Numbered from the stretch's first letter, positions 36,183-44,370 are shown. The stretch is 64,000 nt of DNA from Scytonematopsis contorta HA4267-MV1 (GCA_019359035.1 JAHHIC010000061.1:38080-102079), one strand, 5' to 3'. Notes: generated from the letters alone by a model not told the origin. Numbers and translations are program-made.

Positions 36183-36525
36183 AGTTACCTCTTCTTTTTT
36201 AATGGTACTGCAATTCTTAAAGTAGTAATATTCTCAGCCAGCGACTAAAGCATATTACTACTTGGCAGCAGCAAGCTCCAAATTCTGTAACACCCAATCA
36301 TCCAGAAGGCACACAAGCCAGTAAACCATAAAATTGTTATAAGCCTTGCGGCGTAGATATTTCACAATTATGTATGTAGAAATACAATACAAAGAGCAAT
36401 CCTTTTGAAACCTATGAAGTATCATAGAATACTTTGCATTTATTTATAAGTTCAACGGTCTTTATTCACACAGAGGATGGCAAGATTTTTATACTTCCCA
36501 GGAAGATAGTCCCAGGCATTTTTTC
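36183..36525. other. Intergenic region with a duplicated 25-bp segment
   Basis: About 340 bp without a gene. Bases 36201-36225 are identical to 38117-38141, which there code for NGTAILKV in a gene remnant, so a worn copy of that gene may end here. Confidence 0.5.
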
Positions 36526-37272
36526 TTAATCACTAAATATATCGTGTTGTTCTTTAAAAACCCTTTGGGTGTTAGGTAAATCAAAATCTGAGGAAAGTAA
36601 GTCAACACCATCAATAATTTTAGGTATCCAACTTTGATTTATTTGTAGTCCTTCATAACATTTTTGTCTATATTCATCCCTTTTCTGAAAGAGTTCAATT
36701 GCTTTTTTTAAAGGTCGTATAACTTCGTAAGCTCTTTCAGCTTTTTCAATTGCTGATTGAGGAATTGGAGATTGTAATCTGAGAACAGCTAAATCAATTA
36801 AGTCTCTAGATTCTATAGAATTATCATTAAATCGGTCGGAATTTGCTAGCAGTTTAGATGTAAAACAATCGTTTAAACTTAAACATGGAACAGGCGACCA
36901 ACTAGGGTATCTTGGCGGGTCTAGTTGAAAACGAGCTTCGGCAATGATTTCTATTTTAATAGGCGTGCCATCAATAAGCACAATTATCCTAATTCCGTAT
37001 TGGTCAGTAGTTCCACGCCCTATCTGAATTCTACTTAAATCACTAAATAATGCTTCATGCCCATTTTCAAATACTAGTGTACGTAAATATTTATAACCTT
37101 CTGTATTAACAGATGATATAAAATCAATGTCTTTACTCCATCTATATTCATCAAAATCTAAAGCAAGAATGGTTCCGCCTCCAAAGTAAGCAAAACCATT
37201 CTCAAATAAATTACAATTTAAAGATTGTAATATTGTCAAAATTTTGTTGTGGTTATCTAATCTAAAATTCAT
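36526..37272 (-). CDS. AbiEii/AbiGii-type nucleotidyltransferase
   Basis: 248 residues. The nucleotidyltransferase motif is clear: GFAYFGGGTILALDFDEYRW then SKDIDFIS (GG-T plus D-x-D), with a later IKIEIIAEARF strand, as in AbiEii toxins and their chromosomal relatives. AbiEii enzymes use GTP or another NTP and, in type IV toxin-antitoxin systems, modify tRNA. Its ATG overlaps the stop of the small upstream gene (ATGA), so the two are one operon. Whether it is a toxin here is inference. Confidence 0.8.
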   Translation of the reverse strand: MNFRLDNHNKILTILQSLNCNLFENGFAYFGGGTILALDFDEYRWSKDIDFISSVNTEGYKYLRTLVFENGHEALFSDLSRIQIGRGTTDQYGIRIIVLIDGTPIKIEIIAEARFQLDPPRYPSWSPVPCLSLNDCFTSKLLANSDRFNDNSIESRDLIDLAVLRLQSPIPQSAIEKAERAYEVIRPLKKAIELFQKRDEYRQKCYEGLQINQSWIPKIIDGVDLLSSDFDLPNTQRVFKEQHDIFSD

Positions 37273-37511
37273 AAATCAGCTATTAACCATGATTTATGAT
37301 ATCTGGCGAGTTCTTTAAGAAAATATAATTCTTCACCCTCAAGATTGCTGAACATACTGAGATATCGCCAACCACGTTCATAACGACTCAGCATTTCTTC
37401 TGGTGTAAAGCGATATACGTCTGCGGTTTGCCAACAGATTGATTCCAAAAAAGGTAGTTTTTTTGGAGGGTTGGCAAAATTAATTGTTGCGGTTGCGGTT
37501 GCGGTTGGCAT
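37269..37511 (-). CDS. Small partner protein of the AbiEii-like gene
   Basis: 80 residues from the ATG at 37511 (MPTATATATINFANPP). The rest is WQTADVYRFTPEEMLSRYER, GWRYLSMFSNLEGEELYFL and KELARYHKSW, which resembles a small protein often next to cyanobacterial nucleotidyltransferases. It has no wHTH typical of AbiEi, so it would be an unusual antitoxin. It overlaps the nucleotidyltransferase start by 4 bp. The start at 37511 is preferred over the TTG at 37523. Confidence 0.7.
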   Translation of the reverse strand: MPTATATATINFANPPKKLPFLESICWQTADVYRFTPEEMLSRYERGWRYLSMFSNLEGEELYFLKELARYHKSWLIADL

Positions 37512-37560
37512 GACTTTAATCAACCACTCTAGATGACTGTAATTACGTGTGTAACTATAT

Positions 37561-37583
37561 AATAACCCACGTTGTGGGTTATT
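37561..37583. promoter_or_regulatory. Perfect 10-bp inverted repeat upstream of the AbiEii-like pair
   Basis: AATAACCCAC, GTT, GTGGGTTATT: 10-bp arms with a 3-nt spacer, 50 bp before the ATG of the small partner gene. It may be an operator for autoregulation of the pair, or a terminator for the remnants to the right. No T-run favours the second choice clearly. Confidence 0.5.
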
Positions 37584-37602
37584 AAATTATAGGTACTTAA
37601 GG

Positions 37603-37722
37603 CTAAAAATTCTGGCGATGCGGGTTGAGGTATATATTTTTCTCCAGAAAATAACCGTAGAGCAGCTCCCTTACAAAAGTTTCCTCGGTTTGCCCCTCAA
37701 CAAACACATTAACTCGAATCAT
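37603..37722 (-). pseudogene. N-terminal remnant of a DUF4276 family protein
   Basis: 39 codons: MIRVNVFVEGQTEETFVREL, LYGYFLEKNIYLNPHRQNF, then a stop. The start is the conserved beginning of DUF4276 proteins (VEGQTEE, a TOPRIM-like first strand), which normally have about 200 residues. It overlaps the AAA ATPase remnant by ATGA, the usual gene order of such pairs. Confidence 0.7.
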
Positions 37723-38045
37723 CGTAAAGGTCTCCCCCCCAGGACGTTCTTCTTCCACAACTCACCCAAGCTATAATCCTCAAGCCATCCCTCCAACTCC
37801 TGCCGTCCTAATCGGCGAAGCGACGAATTCCCCTGCATACGGTCAACAACAATAACATCTTCAACATCAAATTCGTTAAGCAGTTCCACAGACTGAGTTG
37901 AAACAATTACTTGTTTTTCAGCAGTCCGTATCAATGATGCCAGAACAGTTATTGCATAAGGATGGAGACCCAATTCAGGCTCATCAACCAAAATTGTCTC
38001 TGGCTGAAGCTCAGACGGTTGCAAAAAAACCGTTGCAAGACACAT
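37719..38045 (-). pseudogene. C-terminal remnant of an AAA ATPase (DUF4276 partner)
   Basis: 108 codons holding only the end of an SMC-like AAA_21 ATPase: ETILVDEPELGLHPYAITVL (Walker B), KQVIVSTQSVELLNEFDVED (H-loop). The Walker A and signature regions are missing; homology stops at about 38045. Together with the DUF4276 fragment this is the relic of an ATPase plus TOPRIM-like two-gene unit, of the sort found in defence islands. It is non-functional by truncation. Confidence 0.75.
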
Positions 38046-38074
38046 AAAACACAGATGTAGAGCAGTGCAAAAAG

Positions 38075-38200
38075 ATGGCTCAACTCAATGGATGGAAATT
38101 GCTTTATGTTGAACCTAATGGTACTGCAATTCTTAAAGTAGACTGTATTTTTGAAGGGGAACAGACAAGCTTTGCACCCAAGGAGAAAAACGATGACTGA
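38075..38200 (+). pseudogene. 3' remnant of an unknown gene
   Basis: 42 codons reading MAQLNGWKLLYVEPNGTAIL, KVDCIFEGEQTSFAP, KEKNDD. No family is recognised. The end overlaps the start of the next gene (38193). A 25-bp part of it recurs at 36201, so parts of this gene were scattered. It may also be a short intact ORF. Confidence 0.4.
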
Positions 38201-38579
38201 AAGATGGATTATTTTTCATGCAGAACCAAACCAACCAGGCTGGGAAAATCGTAAACTCCCAATGGGTGGTTTAACAGGAATACTGAGCGAGCAATGGGAC
38301 TTTACAGGAAGCGATACAATATCGCAAGTTGGAGAGCGCTTCCGGCAGTTTCTACAAATAAAAGAATTTGTAGACCCCCAATTTCCAGAAAGCTCAACCC
38401 ACGCACGAGACGGGGATTGGGTAATCACTAAGGTTGAACACTACCCAGCAGCCAATCACGACTCATCAAAACAAGAAATTGTAGTCTGTTACTGCAAATT
38501 TGAACCGATTTTGTCAGAGCTAAAACCCCTTGGCAGAGGGCAATCAAGCCCACAACTACAGGAATCGCAAAAGCCATAA
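38193..38579 (+). CDS. Conserved hypothetical protein
   Basis: 128 residues from the ATG at 38193, preceded by AAGGAG at good spacing; the longer frame from 38151 lacks a ribosome site. Key stretches are WIIFHAEPNQPGWENRKLPM and ARDGDWVITKVEHYP. No signal peptide or membrane segment. I do not recognise a domain. It follows the remnant at 38075 with an 8-bp overlap. Confidence 0.6.
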   Translation: MTERWIIFHAEPNQPGWENRKLPMGGLTGILSEQWDFTGSDTISQVGERFRQFLQIKEFVDPQFPESSTHARDGDWVITKVEHYPAANHDSSKQEIVVCYCKFEPILSELKPLGRGQSSPQLQESQKP

Positions 38580-38587
38580 TCCATAAT

Positions 38588-38615
38588 GTAGAGACGTTAC
38601 ATGTAACGTCTCTAC
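38588..38615. repeat. 28-bp palindrome, family member 2
   Basis: GTAGAGACGTTACA plus its exact complement, between the convergent stops of 38579 and 38625. A perfect hairpin, likely a bidirectional terminator. Confidence 0.8.
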
Positions 38616-38624
38616 GCCTGGAGG

Positions 38625-38810
38625 TTAGGGCTTTGATTCCGCTTCTATTCTCTTTTTTAATTCTTCTTCTAATTGTTCACCTGTACTAACCACAATGCCC
38701 GGTCTTGCTCTAACAATTGTGAGATAATGTTGAAACGCCTCCTCATCGTTGGGGTGTTGTTTTACATAATTTCTTAACTTAGCTTCTGTTAATTGTTGAT
38801 AGTTACTCAT
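38625..38810 (-). CDS. Small conserved cyanobacterial protein (DUF6887-like)
   Basis: 61 residues: MSNYQQLTEAKLRNYVKQHP, NDEEAFQHYLTIVRARP, then an acidic and basic helical end. This matches a small family common in cyanobacteria, often in pairs with other small proteins of toxin-antitoxin type. It is transcribed after the ribbon-helix-helix gene at 38829 (18 bp apart), so the two may form an operon. Function unknown. Confidence 0.6.
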   Translation of the reverse strand: MSNYQQLTEAKLRNYVKQHPNDEEAFQHYLTIVRARPGIVVSTGEQLEEELKKRIEAESKP

Positions 38811-38828
38811 CGTATTAATATCTCCCCA

Positions 38829-39017
38829 TTACTCCTCATTTTTAACAACCCTCAACAACCCTTGCCTAATCACTCGTTCGATTAACTCACTCCTGGTAAT
38901 ACCCATTTCTTCCGAGACTTTATCTAACTCCTCCGAAGCTGTTTCGGTCAACATGATTTGATAGCGCAGCTTCGTTTCACCGTATTTATCTTTTTCTGTT
39001 CGTTTTGGTCTTGGCAC
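38829..39017 (-). CDS. Ribbon-helix-helix (CopG-like) protein
   Basis: 62 residues if the GTG at 39017 is the start (PRPKRTEKDKYGETKLRYQI follows); the frame extends 5 codons to an ATG at 39032. RYQIMLTETASEELDKVSEE then MGITRSELIERVIRQGL is a beta strand plus two helices, the RHH DNA-binding fold. Probably a small repressor or antitoxin; its partner would be the 61-residue gene just downstream. Confidence 0.65.
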   Translation of the reverse strand: MPRPKRTEKDKYGETKLRYQIMLTETASEELDKVSEEMGITRSELIERVIRQGLLRVVKNEE

Positions 39018-39216
39018 TATTTCTATACACACATCAATATCTCAACACCAATTTACAAATCTATACAGCTACATATATACATACCTACACACATACATAT
39101 TATAATTAAACGTGACGGGTGAATAATACCTAGCTCAAAAGCCGTCAAATCGGTTCAAGCTTAAGCAGTAACTTTTAGCCCTCAACATTCTGCGTAAAAA
39201 TCCAGAGTTTAAACAT

Positions 39217-39687
39217 ATGACGGATAACCCACAAATAGAGCCAGAATCATTAAATCCTCAGACAGAATCAGAATCACCAAATCCTCAAACACAATATGAC
39301 TCTCCTTGGAAAGATATTTTAGAACAGTACTTTGAGGATTTCATCTTGTTTTTCTTCCCACAAGAACATCAAGAAATTGATTGGACTCGAAAGCCAGAAT
39401 TTCTTGATAAAGAACTACTTTCCATAGTGCGAGATGCAAAACTTGGAACGCGATTCGCAGATAAATTAGTCAAGATTTACCGACATAGCGGAAAGGAGGA
39501 TTGGATACTTGTACATGTGGAAGTTCAGAGTCAAGAGGAGACTGACTTCCCAAAAAGGATTTACATTTATAACAGTCGTATTTTCAATAAGTATGACAAG
39601 TTCGTTGTATCAGTAGCAGTTTTAGGAGATACAGCACTTCCGGCTGTTATGAGGTACACTAAGGATACAAATATTATCTTCTTATGA
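39217..39687 (+). pseudogene. Rpn/PD-(D/E)XK-like nuclease truncated by an IS630-type insertion
   Basis: The N-terminal 138 residues match Rpn-like recombination-promoting nuclease/transposase proteins (DWTRKPEFLDKELLSIVRDA, KEDWILVHVEVQSQEETDFP with the E-V-Q nuclease strand, YDKFVVSVAVLGD). Homology stops at D138; the following TALPAVMRYTKDTNIIFL comes from the IS630 left end that begins at the TA at 39630. The lost part would be about 150 or more residues. An N-terminal repeat (NPQIEPES, NPQTESES) is variable linker. Confidence 0.7.
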
Positions 39688-39957
39688 AAGCATATTCAAT
39701 AGACCTACGAGAAAAAATAGTTTTAGCACATATTCAGGAGAAAATATCAATTCGTCAAGTGGCAATCAGATTTGCTGTCAGTAAAAGCTTAGTCCAAAAG
39801 CTGGTAAAGCAACAACAAAATGATGGAAATTTACAACCTAAAAAGCGGGGTAAGCCGCAGTTTAGTCATCTGACAAATGCATCCGTAGAGTTAAGAGAAC
39901 TCGTTGTAGAAAATCATGATGCGACTTTACAGCAGTTTGTAGCTAAATGAGGTACAT
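39630..39957 (+). mobile_element. Fragment of an IS630-family insertion sequence
   Basis: It starts at TA followed by CAGCACTTCCGGCTGTTATG, an IS630-like terminus, and holds the transposase N terminus (39684-39950). The right end and the DDE domain are missing. It cuts the nuclease-like gene at 39630. The exact right border is unclear; a 10-bp direct repeat ATGAGGTACA occurs near both ends (39649 and 39947). Confidence 0.65.
39684..39950 (+). pseudogene. IS630-type transposase, N-terminal part only
   Basis: 88 codons: MKAYSIDLREKIVLAHIQEK, SIRQVAIRFAVSKSLVQKLV are the paired HTH of IS630 transposases, followed by KKRGKP and VELRELVVENHDATLQQF. A full protein has about 330 residues including the DDE domain; nothing of it follows. 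Inactive. Confidence 0.8.
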
Positions 39958-39975
39958 AGAGTTAATATCAAACTC

Positions 39976-40012
39976 TTGTGGGGTGGGCTTTCTCTTGCCC
40001 CGCCCCTGTGTA
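39976..40012. repeat. Dispersed GC-rich repeat (CTTGTGGGGTGGGC type)
   Basis: CTTGTGGGGTGGGCTTTC then TTGCCCCGCCC: one of about six related copies (22956, 31589, 39976, 42387, 48085, 63820). Always intergenic, weakly palindromic. Confidence 0.5.
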
Positions 40013-40038
40013 TTTCACTAACTTGAAATTTGCTGTAA

Positions 40039-40482
40039 TTACAAAACCATCAAATAAGTATCTTTTCCTTCCAGTGGTAAAACTCGCAATTTTTGATTTT
40101 GTAAATCAGGCTCTAAACCTAAATCTTCCAAAGGTATTAACCCCAACAAAGGGTCTGAACCTTCAGGTAATTCAATACAATTAAATACCCCTTCTCTCCC
40201 TTCAACCGAAAGATTTAACATTTTAAAAACACGAACCTTTTGTAATCCAGTTGCTATTTTTACATCTACCTCTCCCTGAAAAGGTAATCCCAAATCAAGA
40301 ATAATATGTTTAGGCAAACAAAGCCTTGTTGCTCCCGTGTCAACTAAAACATCATCTAAAGTAATTGAGCGTATTTGTTCTGTTGGGATGAATCCTCTTT
40401 CTGCCAGAGTTTGGTCAATTTGGTTGGTAATAGTGATTTTGGTAGTGACTTTACCCCTTTTTTTGATATTGCTAGGTATCAT
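40039..40482 (-). CDS. Retropepsin-like aspartic protease family protein
   Basis: 147 residues from the ATG at 40482. DDVLVDTGATRLCLP holds the D-T-G active-site triad; later VEGREGVFNCIELPEGSDPL and LLGLIPLEDLGLEPD give the hydrophobic flap and the G-L-D-like end. This is a clan AA single-lobe protease that works as a dimer, as in retropepsins. Such proteins are widespread and chromosomal in cyanobacteria. The start at the TTG 40497 is less likely. Confidence 0.75.
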   Translation of the reverse strand: MIPSNIKKRGKVTTKITITNQIDQTLAERGFIPTEQIRSITLDDVLVDTGATRLCLPKHIILDLGLPFQGEVDVKIATGLQKVRVFKMLNLSVEGREGVFNCIELPEGSDPLLGLIPLEDLGLEPDLQNQKLRVLPLEGKDTYLMVL

Positions 40483-40531
40483 ATTATTTTCCAGCAAATT
40501 AATTAAAAATTGGTAATTCCTAAAAACAAAA

Positions 40532-40559
40532 GTAGAGACGCGATTAATCGCGTCTCTAC
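40532..40559. repeat. 28-bp palindrome, family member 3
   Basis: GTAGAGACGCGATT plus its exact complement, just past the 3' end of the minus-strand tRNA-Leu (40571). Probably its terminator. Confidence 0.8.
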
Positions 40560-40570
40560 ATTAATTATAG

Positions 40571-40655
40571 TGGGCGAGGAGAGAATCGAACTCTCATGCC
40601 TTATAAGGGCGGTAGATTTTGAGTCTACTGCGTCTACCAGTTTCGCCACCCGCCC
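40571..40655 (-). tRNA. trnL-CAA: tRNA-Leu (CAA)
   Basis: A class II tRNA of 85 nt with a long variable arm. The acceptor GGGCGGG pairs with CTCGCCC, the anticodon stem GTAGA/TCTAC closes the loop CTCAAAA (anticodon CAA), and the T arm is GAGAGTTCGATTCTCTC. Its first 22 nt overlap the end of the M48 peptidase gene on the same strand. Confidence 0.93.
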
Positions 40656-41509
40656 TTGGGTGCAACTACATCATTATACTCTATAGGATTATTTTTTAGC
40701 AACCCCTCAAAATCTTTACTTGCAGCCCAGCGGTCAATTTCTCTAGCACGCAGTACTGGCACAGGGTGTGAGAGTTGAGCAGTGCGAGCGACCTTAACCA
40801 TTTCCCCCATTTCCGTCTTGCTAATATCATCGTAAGCGCGAGCCTGAGCGATAAAAGCATCCAAATTGAGTTGTTTCGACAAAGTGGGAGAACCCCCAGC
40901 CAGTTTCATCAACACCGACATCACCACCCTTGGGTCTTGGCTAACTAACAACGCAGCGCGGTCACAAGTAAATTCCGCACAACGAACCCATTCTAAAAGC
41001 TGTGATTGAATACTTTGAGCCAACAACGCACCAACATTAGGAACAATCGTAGCCGCTAAAATCAATAAATTCACCGGGGTCAAATAAACACTGTGGTCGC
41101 ACTTAAGATGTCCCAACTCGTGAGCAATTACAGCTTGAATTTCCTCAGGAGTAAGCATATCAACCAACGAGGTATGCAGCACAACAAAAGGTTGTTTACC
41201 CCGCATCGCAAAAGTATAAGCATTAGGCGCAGGATGCTGACGGATATAAAGCTGAGGCGGTTCCATATCCAAAATCTGACAAGCATCCAACAACAACTTA
41301 TGTATATCAGGAAGTTGTTGTTCCCCGACCAGCACACTAGAAGCAATATTTTCTACATAAAAAACTTGTTCCGCCACAGGTCCCAAAAGATTTCGCACCA
41401 TCATATCTATCCCTGGAATCTGCTTCAGTGCTTTGGTAGCCTGCAAATCTAAGGGGTGGCGAAAAGAATCTGCCTTGAGACCAATCAACTGAGTTTTGAG
41501 GAAGGACAT
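40634..41509 (-). CDS. M48 family metallopeptidase (HtpX/Ste24-like)
   Basis: 291 residues. AVIAHELGHLKCDHSVYLTP gives the zinc site HExxH; the third ligand is probably in EFTCDRAALL. A hydrophobic stretch around 150-175 suggests weak membrane association. Proteins of this cyanobacterial group have a TPR-free single peptidase domain. The last six codons (GGWRNW and the TAG stop) lie inside the tRNA-Leu gene, so the tRNA supplies the stop codon. Quality control of membrane proteins is the usual role of this family. Confidence 0.88.
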   Translation of the reverse strand: MSFLKTQLIGLKADSFRHPLDLQATKALKQIPGIDMMVRNLLGPVAEQVFYVENIASSVLVGEQQLPDIHKLLLDACQILDMEPPQLYIRQHPAPNAYTFAMRGKQPFVVLHTSLVDMLTPEEIQAVIAHELGHLKCDHSVYLTPVNLLILAATIVPNVGALLAQSIQSQLLEWVRCAEFTCDRAALLVSQDPRVVMSVLMKLAGGSPTLSKQLNLDAFIAQARAYDDISKTEMGEMVKVARTAQLSHPVPVLRAREIDRWAASKDFEGLLKNNPIEYNDVVAPKGGWRNW

Positions 41510-41596
41510 GGTGTAGAGGCTTTAAAGAATAAAAAATAATCAAAATAACTGTAATGATTATAGCATTTTTACCAAATCGCCATATTCTGCCCCATT

Positions 41597-41640
41597 GCGA
41601 ACTGCGAACTGCGAACTGCGAATTGCGAATTGCGAATTAT
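41597..41640. repeat. Heptad repeat array (GCGAACT/GCGAATT)
   Basis: Six tandem copies of GCGAACT or GCGAATT between the peptidase gene and the Uma2 gene. A short tandemly repeated sequence of the kind common in heterocystous cyanobacteria. Confidence 0.8.
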
Positions 41641-42287
41641 TTTAGACCCTGCTCAAACTCATCCACAGCTTGGATTGAATCTGTAATTAAAATACATCTC
41701 TCCAACAATAAAATGTCCAATTCGGGAAGTAACTCGCTTGTAGTTATTTGCTCGTAACCGTGAGTCTTAGTAAAAACAGAAGCTGTTTCCTGAAGCGAAT
41801 TATCTCTAAGGTGGTAAAGAAATAGCTGATTTTGCTTCCAGAACCAAACCTCTGTGACTCCTAAACGTCTGTAAATTTCCAGCTTACTAACATCACCGCT
41901 AGTAACAATTACTTCTATAGCTAAGTCGGGAACCTTCTTCGCTTCTCCTATGCAGTAACATTCATCTGGTTCTGCCCCAGCTTTTTTGGCTTTATTTCTA
42001 AAGATGGAACTCCCCATAGGCACATAACGAATACGTTTGCTGTAAAAAAAACGTTCTAGCAGCGTACCCACATTTGTTTTAAAATTCTCATGTCTAATAG
42101 AAGGAGACACTATTTCTAATATTCCATCCAAATAAGTTACACGATAATGATAATTATCCTCTAGTTTGCCTAATAGCGCTTCATAAGTTTCCCAACTCAC
42201 ACCGCTTCTAGTAAACCTCTCCTCTATATCGGGGTTGTCAATATGTCGTAGTTCTGGCTCGTCAATAAGTTCTTTGATGCTGACCAT
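41637..42287 (-). CDS. Uma2 family (DUF820) endonuclease-like protein
   Basis: 216 residues. The nuclease core is PDLAIEVIVTSGDVSKLEIY then RRLGVTEVWFWKQNQLFLYH (D, E-x-x and K-type PD-(D/E)XK residues), preceded by ITYLDGILEIVSPS-like strands. The family is very abundant in cyanobacteria; its role is unsettled. It is single, with a 7-bp repeat array directly after its stop. Confidence 0.85.
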   Translation of the reverse strand: MVSIKELIDEPELRHIDNPDIEERFTRSGVSWETYEALLGKLEDNYHYRVTYLDGILEIVSPSIRHENFKTNVGTLLERFFYSKRIRYVPMGSSIFRNKAKKAGAEPDECYCIGEAKKVPDLAIEVIVTSGDVSKLEIYRRLGVTEVWFWKQNQLFLYHLRDNSLQETASVFTKTHGYEQITTSELLPELDILLLERCILITDSIQAVDEFEQGLK

Positions 42288-42386
42288 CCTTACCTCTCTA
42301 CAACATTTTCTGTACTAAGTTAAAACATATTTAAACTGCATAATTAATTTTAGTTTATCTGAGGTTGCCATCACAAACCTTGTGTT

Positions 42387-42421
42387 GGTATGGGTGGCAC
42401 GGAATGCCACCCCACAAGATG
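42387..42421. repeat. Dispersed GC-rich repeat (CCACCCCACAAGA type)
   Basis: GGTGGCACGGAATGCCACCC followed by CACAAGATGG, a hairpin of the family listed at 39976, between the murA stop and the Uma2 start. Confidence 0.5.
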
Positions 42422-42464
42422 GATAAATATAATTTTAGGTATTCAAGCTGAGGAACAAAACTAT

Positions 42465-43841
42465 TTAGCCAGAAACAGACACTTCCGCATGAGCGCTAAC
42501 AGGTGGAGAAGCAACCTCACCTTCGCTGCCAACACGCAAAATTTTAGCTCCCAACTGCTGCAACTTCAAATCCAGCCTATCGTAACCCCTATCCAAGTGC
42601 CGTAACCCTTGAATTGTGGTTTGTCCTTCGGCTGCGAGTCCAGCAATTACTAAAGCTGCGGCTGCGCGTAAATCTGTAGCCAACACAGGTGCTCCAGAGA
42701 ACATCGGAACTCCTCGCACAAAAGCAATATTGCCCTTAACACGAATATCCGCACCCAAACGGTTTAATTCAGAAGCATGACGCAAGCGGTTTTCAAACAC
42801 AGTTTCATTTATGAGACTGTCACCTTCCGCCATAGCCAGCAAAGACATAAATGGGGCTTGCATATCCGTAGGAAAACCTGGATGAGGCAATGTTTCAATA
42901 TCAGCAGCCATAAGTTTTTCTGCTGGCAAAACGCGCAAGCAGTCATTCCCTTCTGGAATTATTGGCACTCCAATTTCCCGTAGCTTAGCAATTAGCGGTT
43001 CCAGATGGTCTGGAGCAACCGATGTCAAAAGAATTTCAGAACGAGTAATCGCACCTGCTACCAAAAACGTCCCAGCCTCGATTCGGTCAGGAATAATCGG
43101 ATAATCAACCGAATGCAACTCCCGAACACCTTCAATAGTAATCGTGCTGCTTCCCGCACCGCGAATTTTTGCTCCCATCGCGTTACAGAAATTAGCCAAA
43201 TCGACCACTTCCGGTTCCCGCGCAGCATTATCAATAATCGTTTCGCCATCTGCCAAAGTCGCAGCCATCATCAAAGTTTCCGTAGCACCAACGCTAGGAA
43301 AATCTAAATAAATCTTGGCACCTTTTAATCGATTATTACTCCCAGGAACATAGGCATTACAAATCCCATGTTCGATTTGCACCTCAGCACCCATCGATTG
43401 CAGTCCTCGGACATGCAAATCAACAGGTCTCGCCCCAATAGCGCAGCCACCAGGTAAAGGCATCTGCGCCACTCCTAACCGTGCCAAAATTGACCCAATA
43501 GCAAAAAAACTTGCCCGGAGTTGGGTTACGAGTTCGTACGGCGCCTTTGAAGTCGCAATATGACGAGCATTAATATCTAAAGTATCGCCTTCAAGTTTTA
43601 AAGGAACACCAAAAGCTGATATTACTTCAGCCATCGACTTAATGTCCGCCAAATCAGGAATATTACGGATACGACAATCTCCAGAACAAAGCAACGCACC
43701 AGCCATAATTACTAGTGCGGAATTCTTTGCACCGCTAATTTTTACGCTTCCGCGCAGAGGATGCCCACCCCAAATTTGCAAGACTGAGGAGTCCGCATGA
43801 GACGAAAGCTTGGCATCTGGTAAACCGCTAGAAGGATTAAT
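42465..43841 (-). CDS. murA: UDP-N-acetylglucosamine 1-carboxyvinyltransferase
   Basis: MurA catalyses enolpyruvyl transfer from PEP to UDP-GlcNAc, the first step of peptidoglycan synthesis. The inverted alpha/beta repeats are clear, with [18 protein letters not shown] at the start, [20 protein letters not shown] (the Cys of GGCAIG is the PEP-binding residue) and [12 protein letters not shown]. No ATG, GTG or TTG lies between a strong GGAGGAGG and position 43781. I place the start at an ATT (43841) 4 bp after GGAGGAGG (458 residues); the nearest canonical start is a TTG at 43781, within conserved sequence ([11 protein letters not shown]). Confidence 0.88.
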   Translation of the reverse strand: MNPSSGLPDAKLSSHADSSVLQIWGGHPLRGSVKISGAKNSALVIMAGALLCSGDCRIRNIPDLADIKSMAEVISAFGVPLKLEGDTLDINARHIATSKAPYELVTQLRASFFAIGSILARLGVAQMPLPGGCAIGARPVDLHVRGLQSMGAEVQIEHGICNAYVPGSNNRLKGAKIYLDFPSVGATETLMMAATLADGETIIDNAAREPEVVDLANFCNAMGAKIRGAGSSTITIEGVRELHSVDYPIIPDRIEAGTFLVAGAITRSEILLTSVAPDHLEPLIAKLREIGVPIIPEGNDCLRVLPAEKLMAADIETLPHPGFPTDMQAPFMSLLAMAEGDSLINETVFENRLRHASELNRLGADIRVKGNIAFVRGVPMFSGAPVLATDLRAAAALVIAGLAAEGQTTIQGLRHLDRGYDRLDLKLQQLGAKILRVGSEGEVASPPVSAHAEVSVSG

Positions 43842-44288
43842 ACGCCCTCCTCCAATAATCAGGAACGAAGTAAGTTTTAAGTTGGTTTTGATTCTACAGT
43901 AAAGAAATAATTTGTCTACATTTTGATGTTACAAACTGACGAAGTTACTTTCTTTGCTGCAATCTCAAGAGTAGCAATTAAAAGTCAAAATGATAAAAAT
44001 ATCAACTTCTCTGACCTAACCCCCCTACCCCCTTCCCTACGAGGGAAGGGGGAAATACAACTTAAACCAAGAAATTTGACGCCACACAGGACTTAATACA
44101 GACGACAAATTACACATATTTACACACCCTAAAATTCCCCAAAAAACCTTTTTTCTCTTAGCCCCCCTTCCCTAGTAGGGAAGGGGGGTTGGGGGGTTAG
44201 GTCAAATTTAGTAAACAAATAGAATTATCCATTGACAAAACTAAATAATTCAGTAATACTAATAAAGTTCTTTAAATCCAATACGCAA
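43842..44288. other. Intergenic region with G-rich hairpins
   Basis: It holds two C/G-rich palindromic repeats (CCCCCTTCCCTACGAGGGAA and the related CCCCTTCCCTAGTAGGGAA near 44,030 and 44,165), a dispersed cyanobacterial repeat. No ORF. It precedes the tRNA-Leu. Confidence 0.6.
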
Positions 44289-44370
44289 GCGGAACTGGCG
44301 GAATTGGCAGACGCGCATGATTCAGGTTCATGTGCCGCAAGGCTTCCGGGTTCAAGTCCCGGGTTCCGCA
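44289..44370 (+). tRNA. trnL-CAG: tRNA-Leu (CAG)
   Basis: 82 nt, class II. The acceptor GCGGAAC pairs with GTTCCGC, the anticodon stem CATGA/TCATG closes the loop TTCAGGT (anticodon CAG), and the T arm is CCGGGTTCAAGTCCCGG. Complete, without encoded CCA. Confidence 0.93.

Noticed and set aside
33478..40000. Prophage or integrative element
   Set aside because: No integrase, capsid, terminase or att-like duplication of a tRNA is seen; the region is a mix of small accessory genes and relics.
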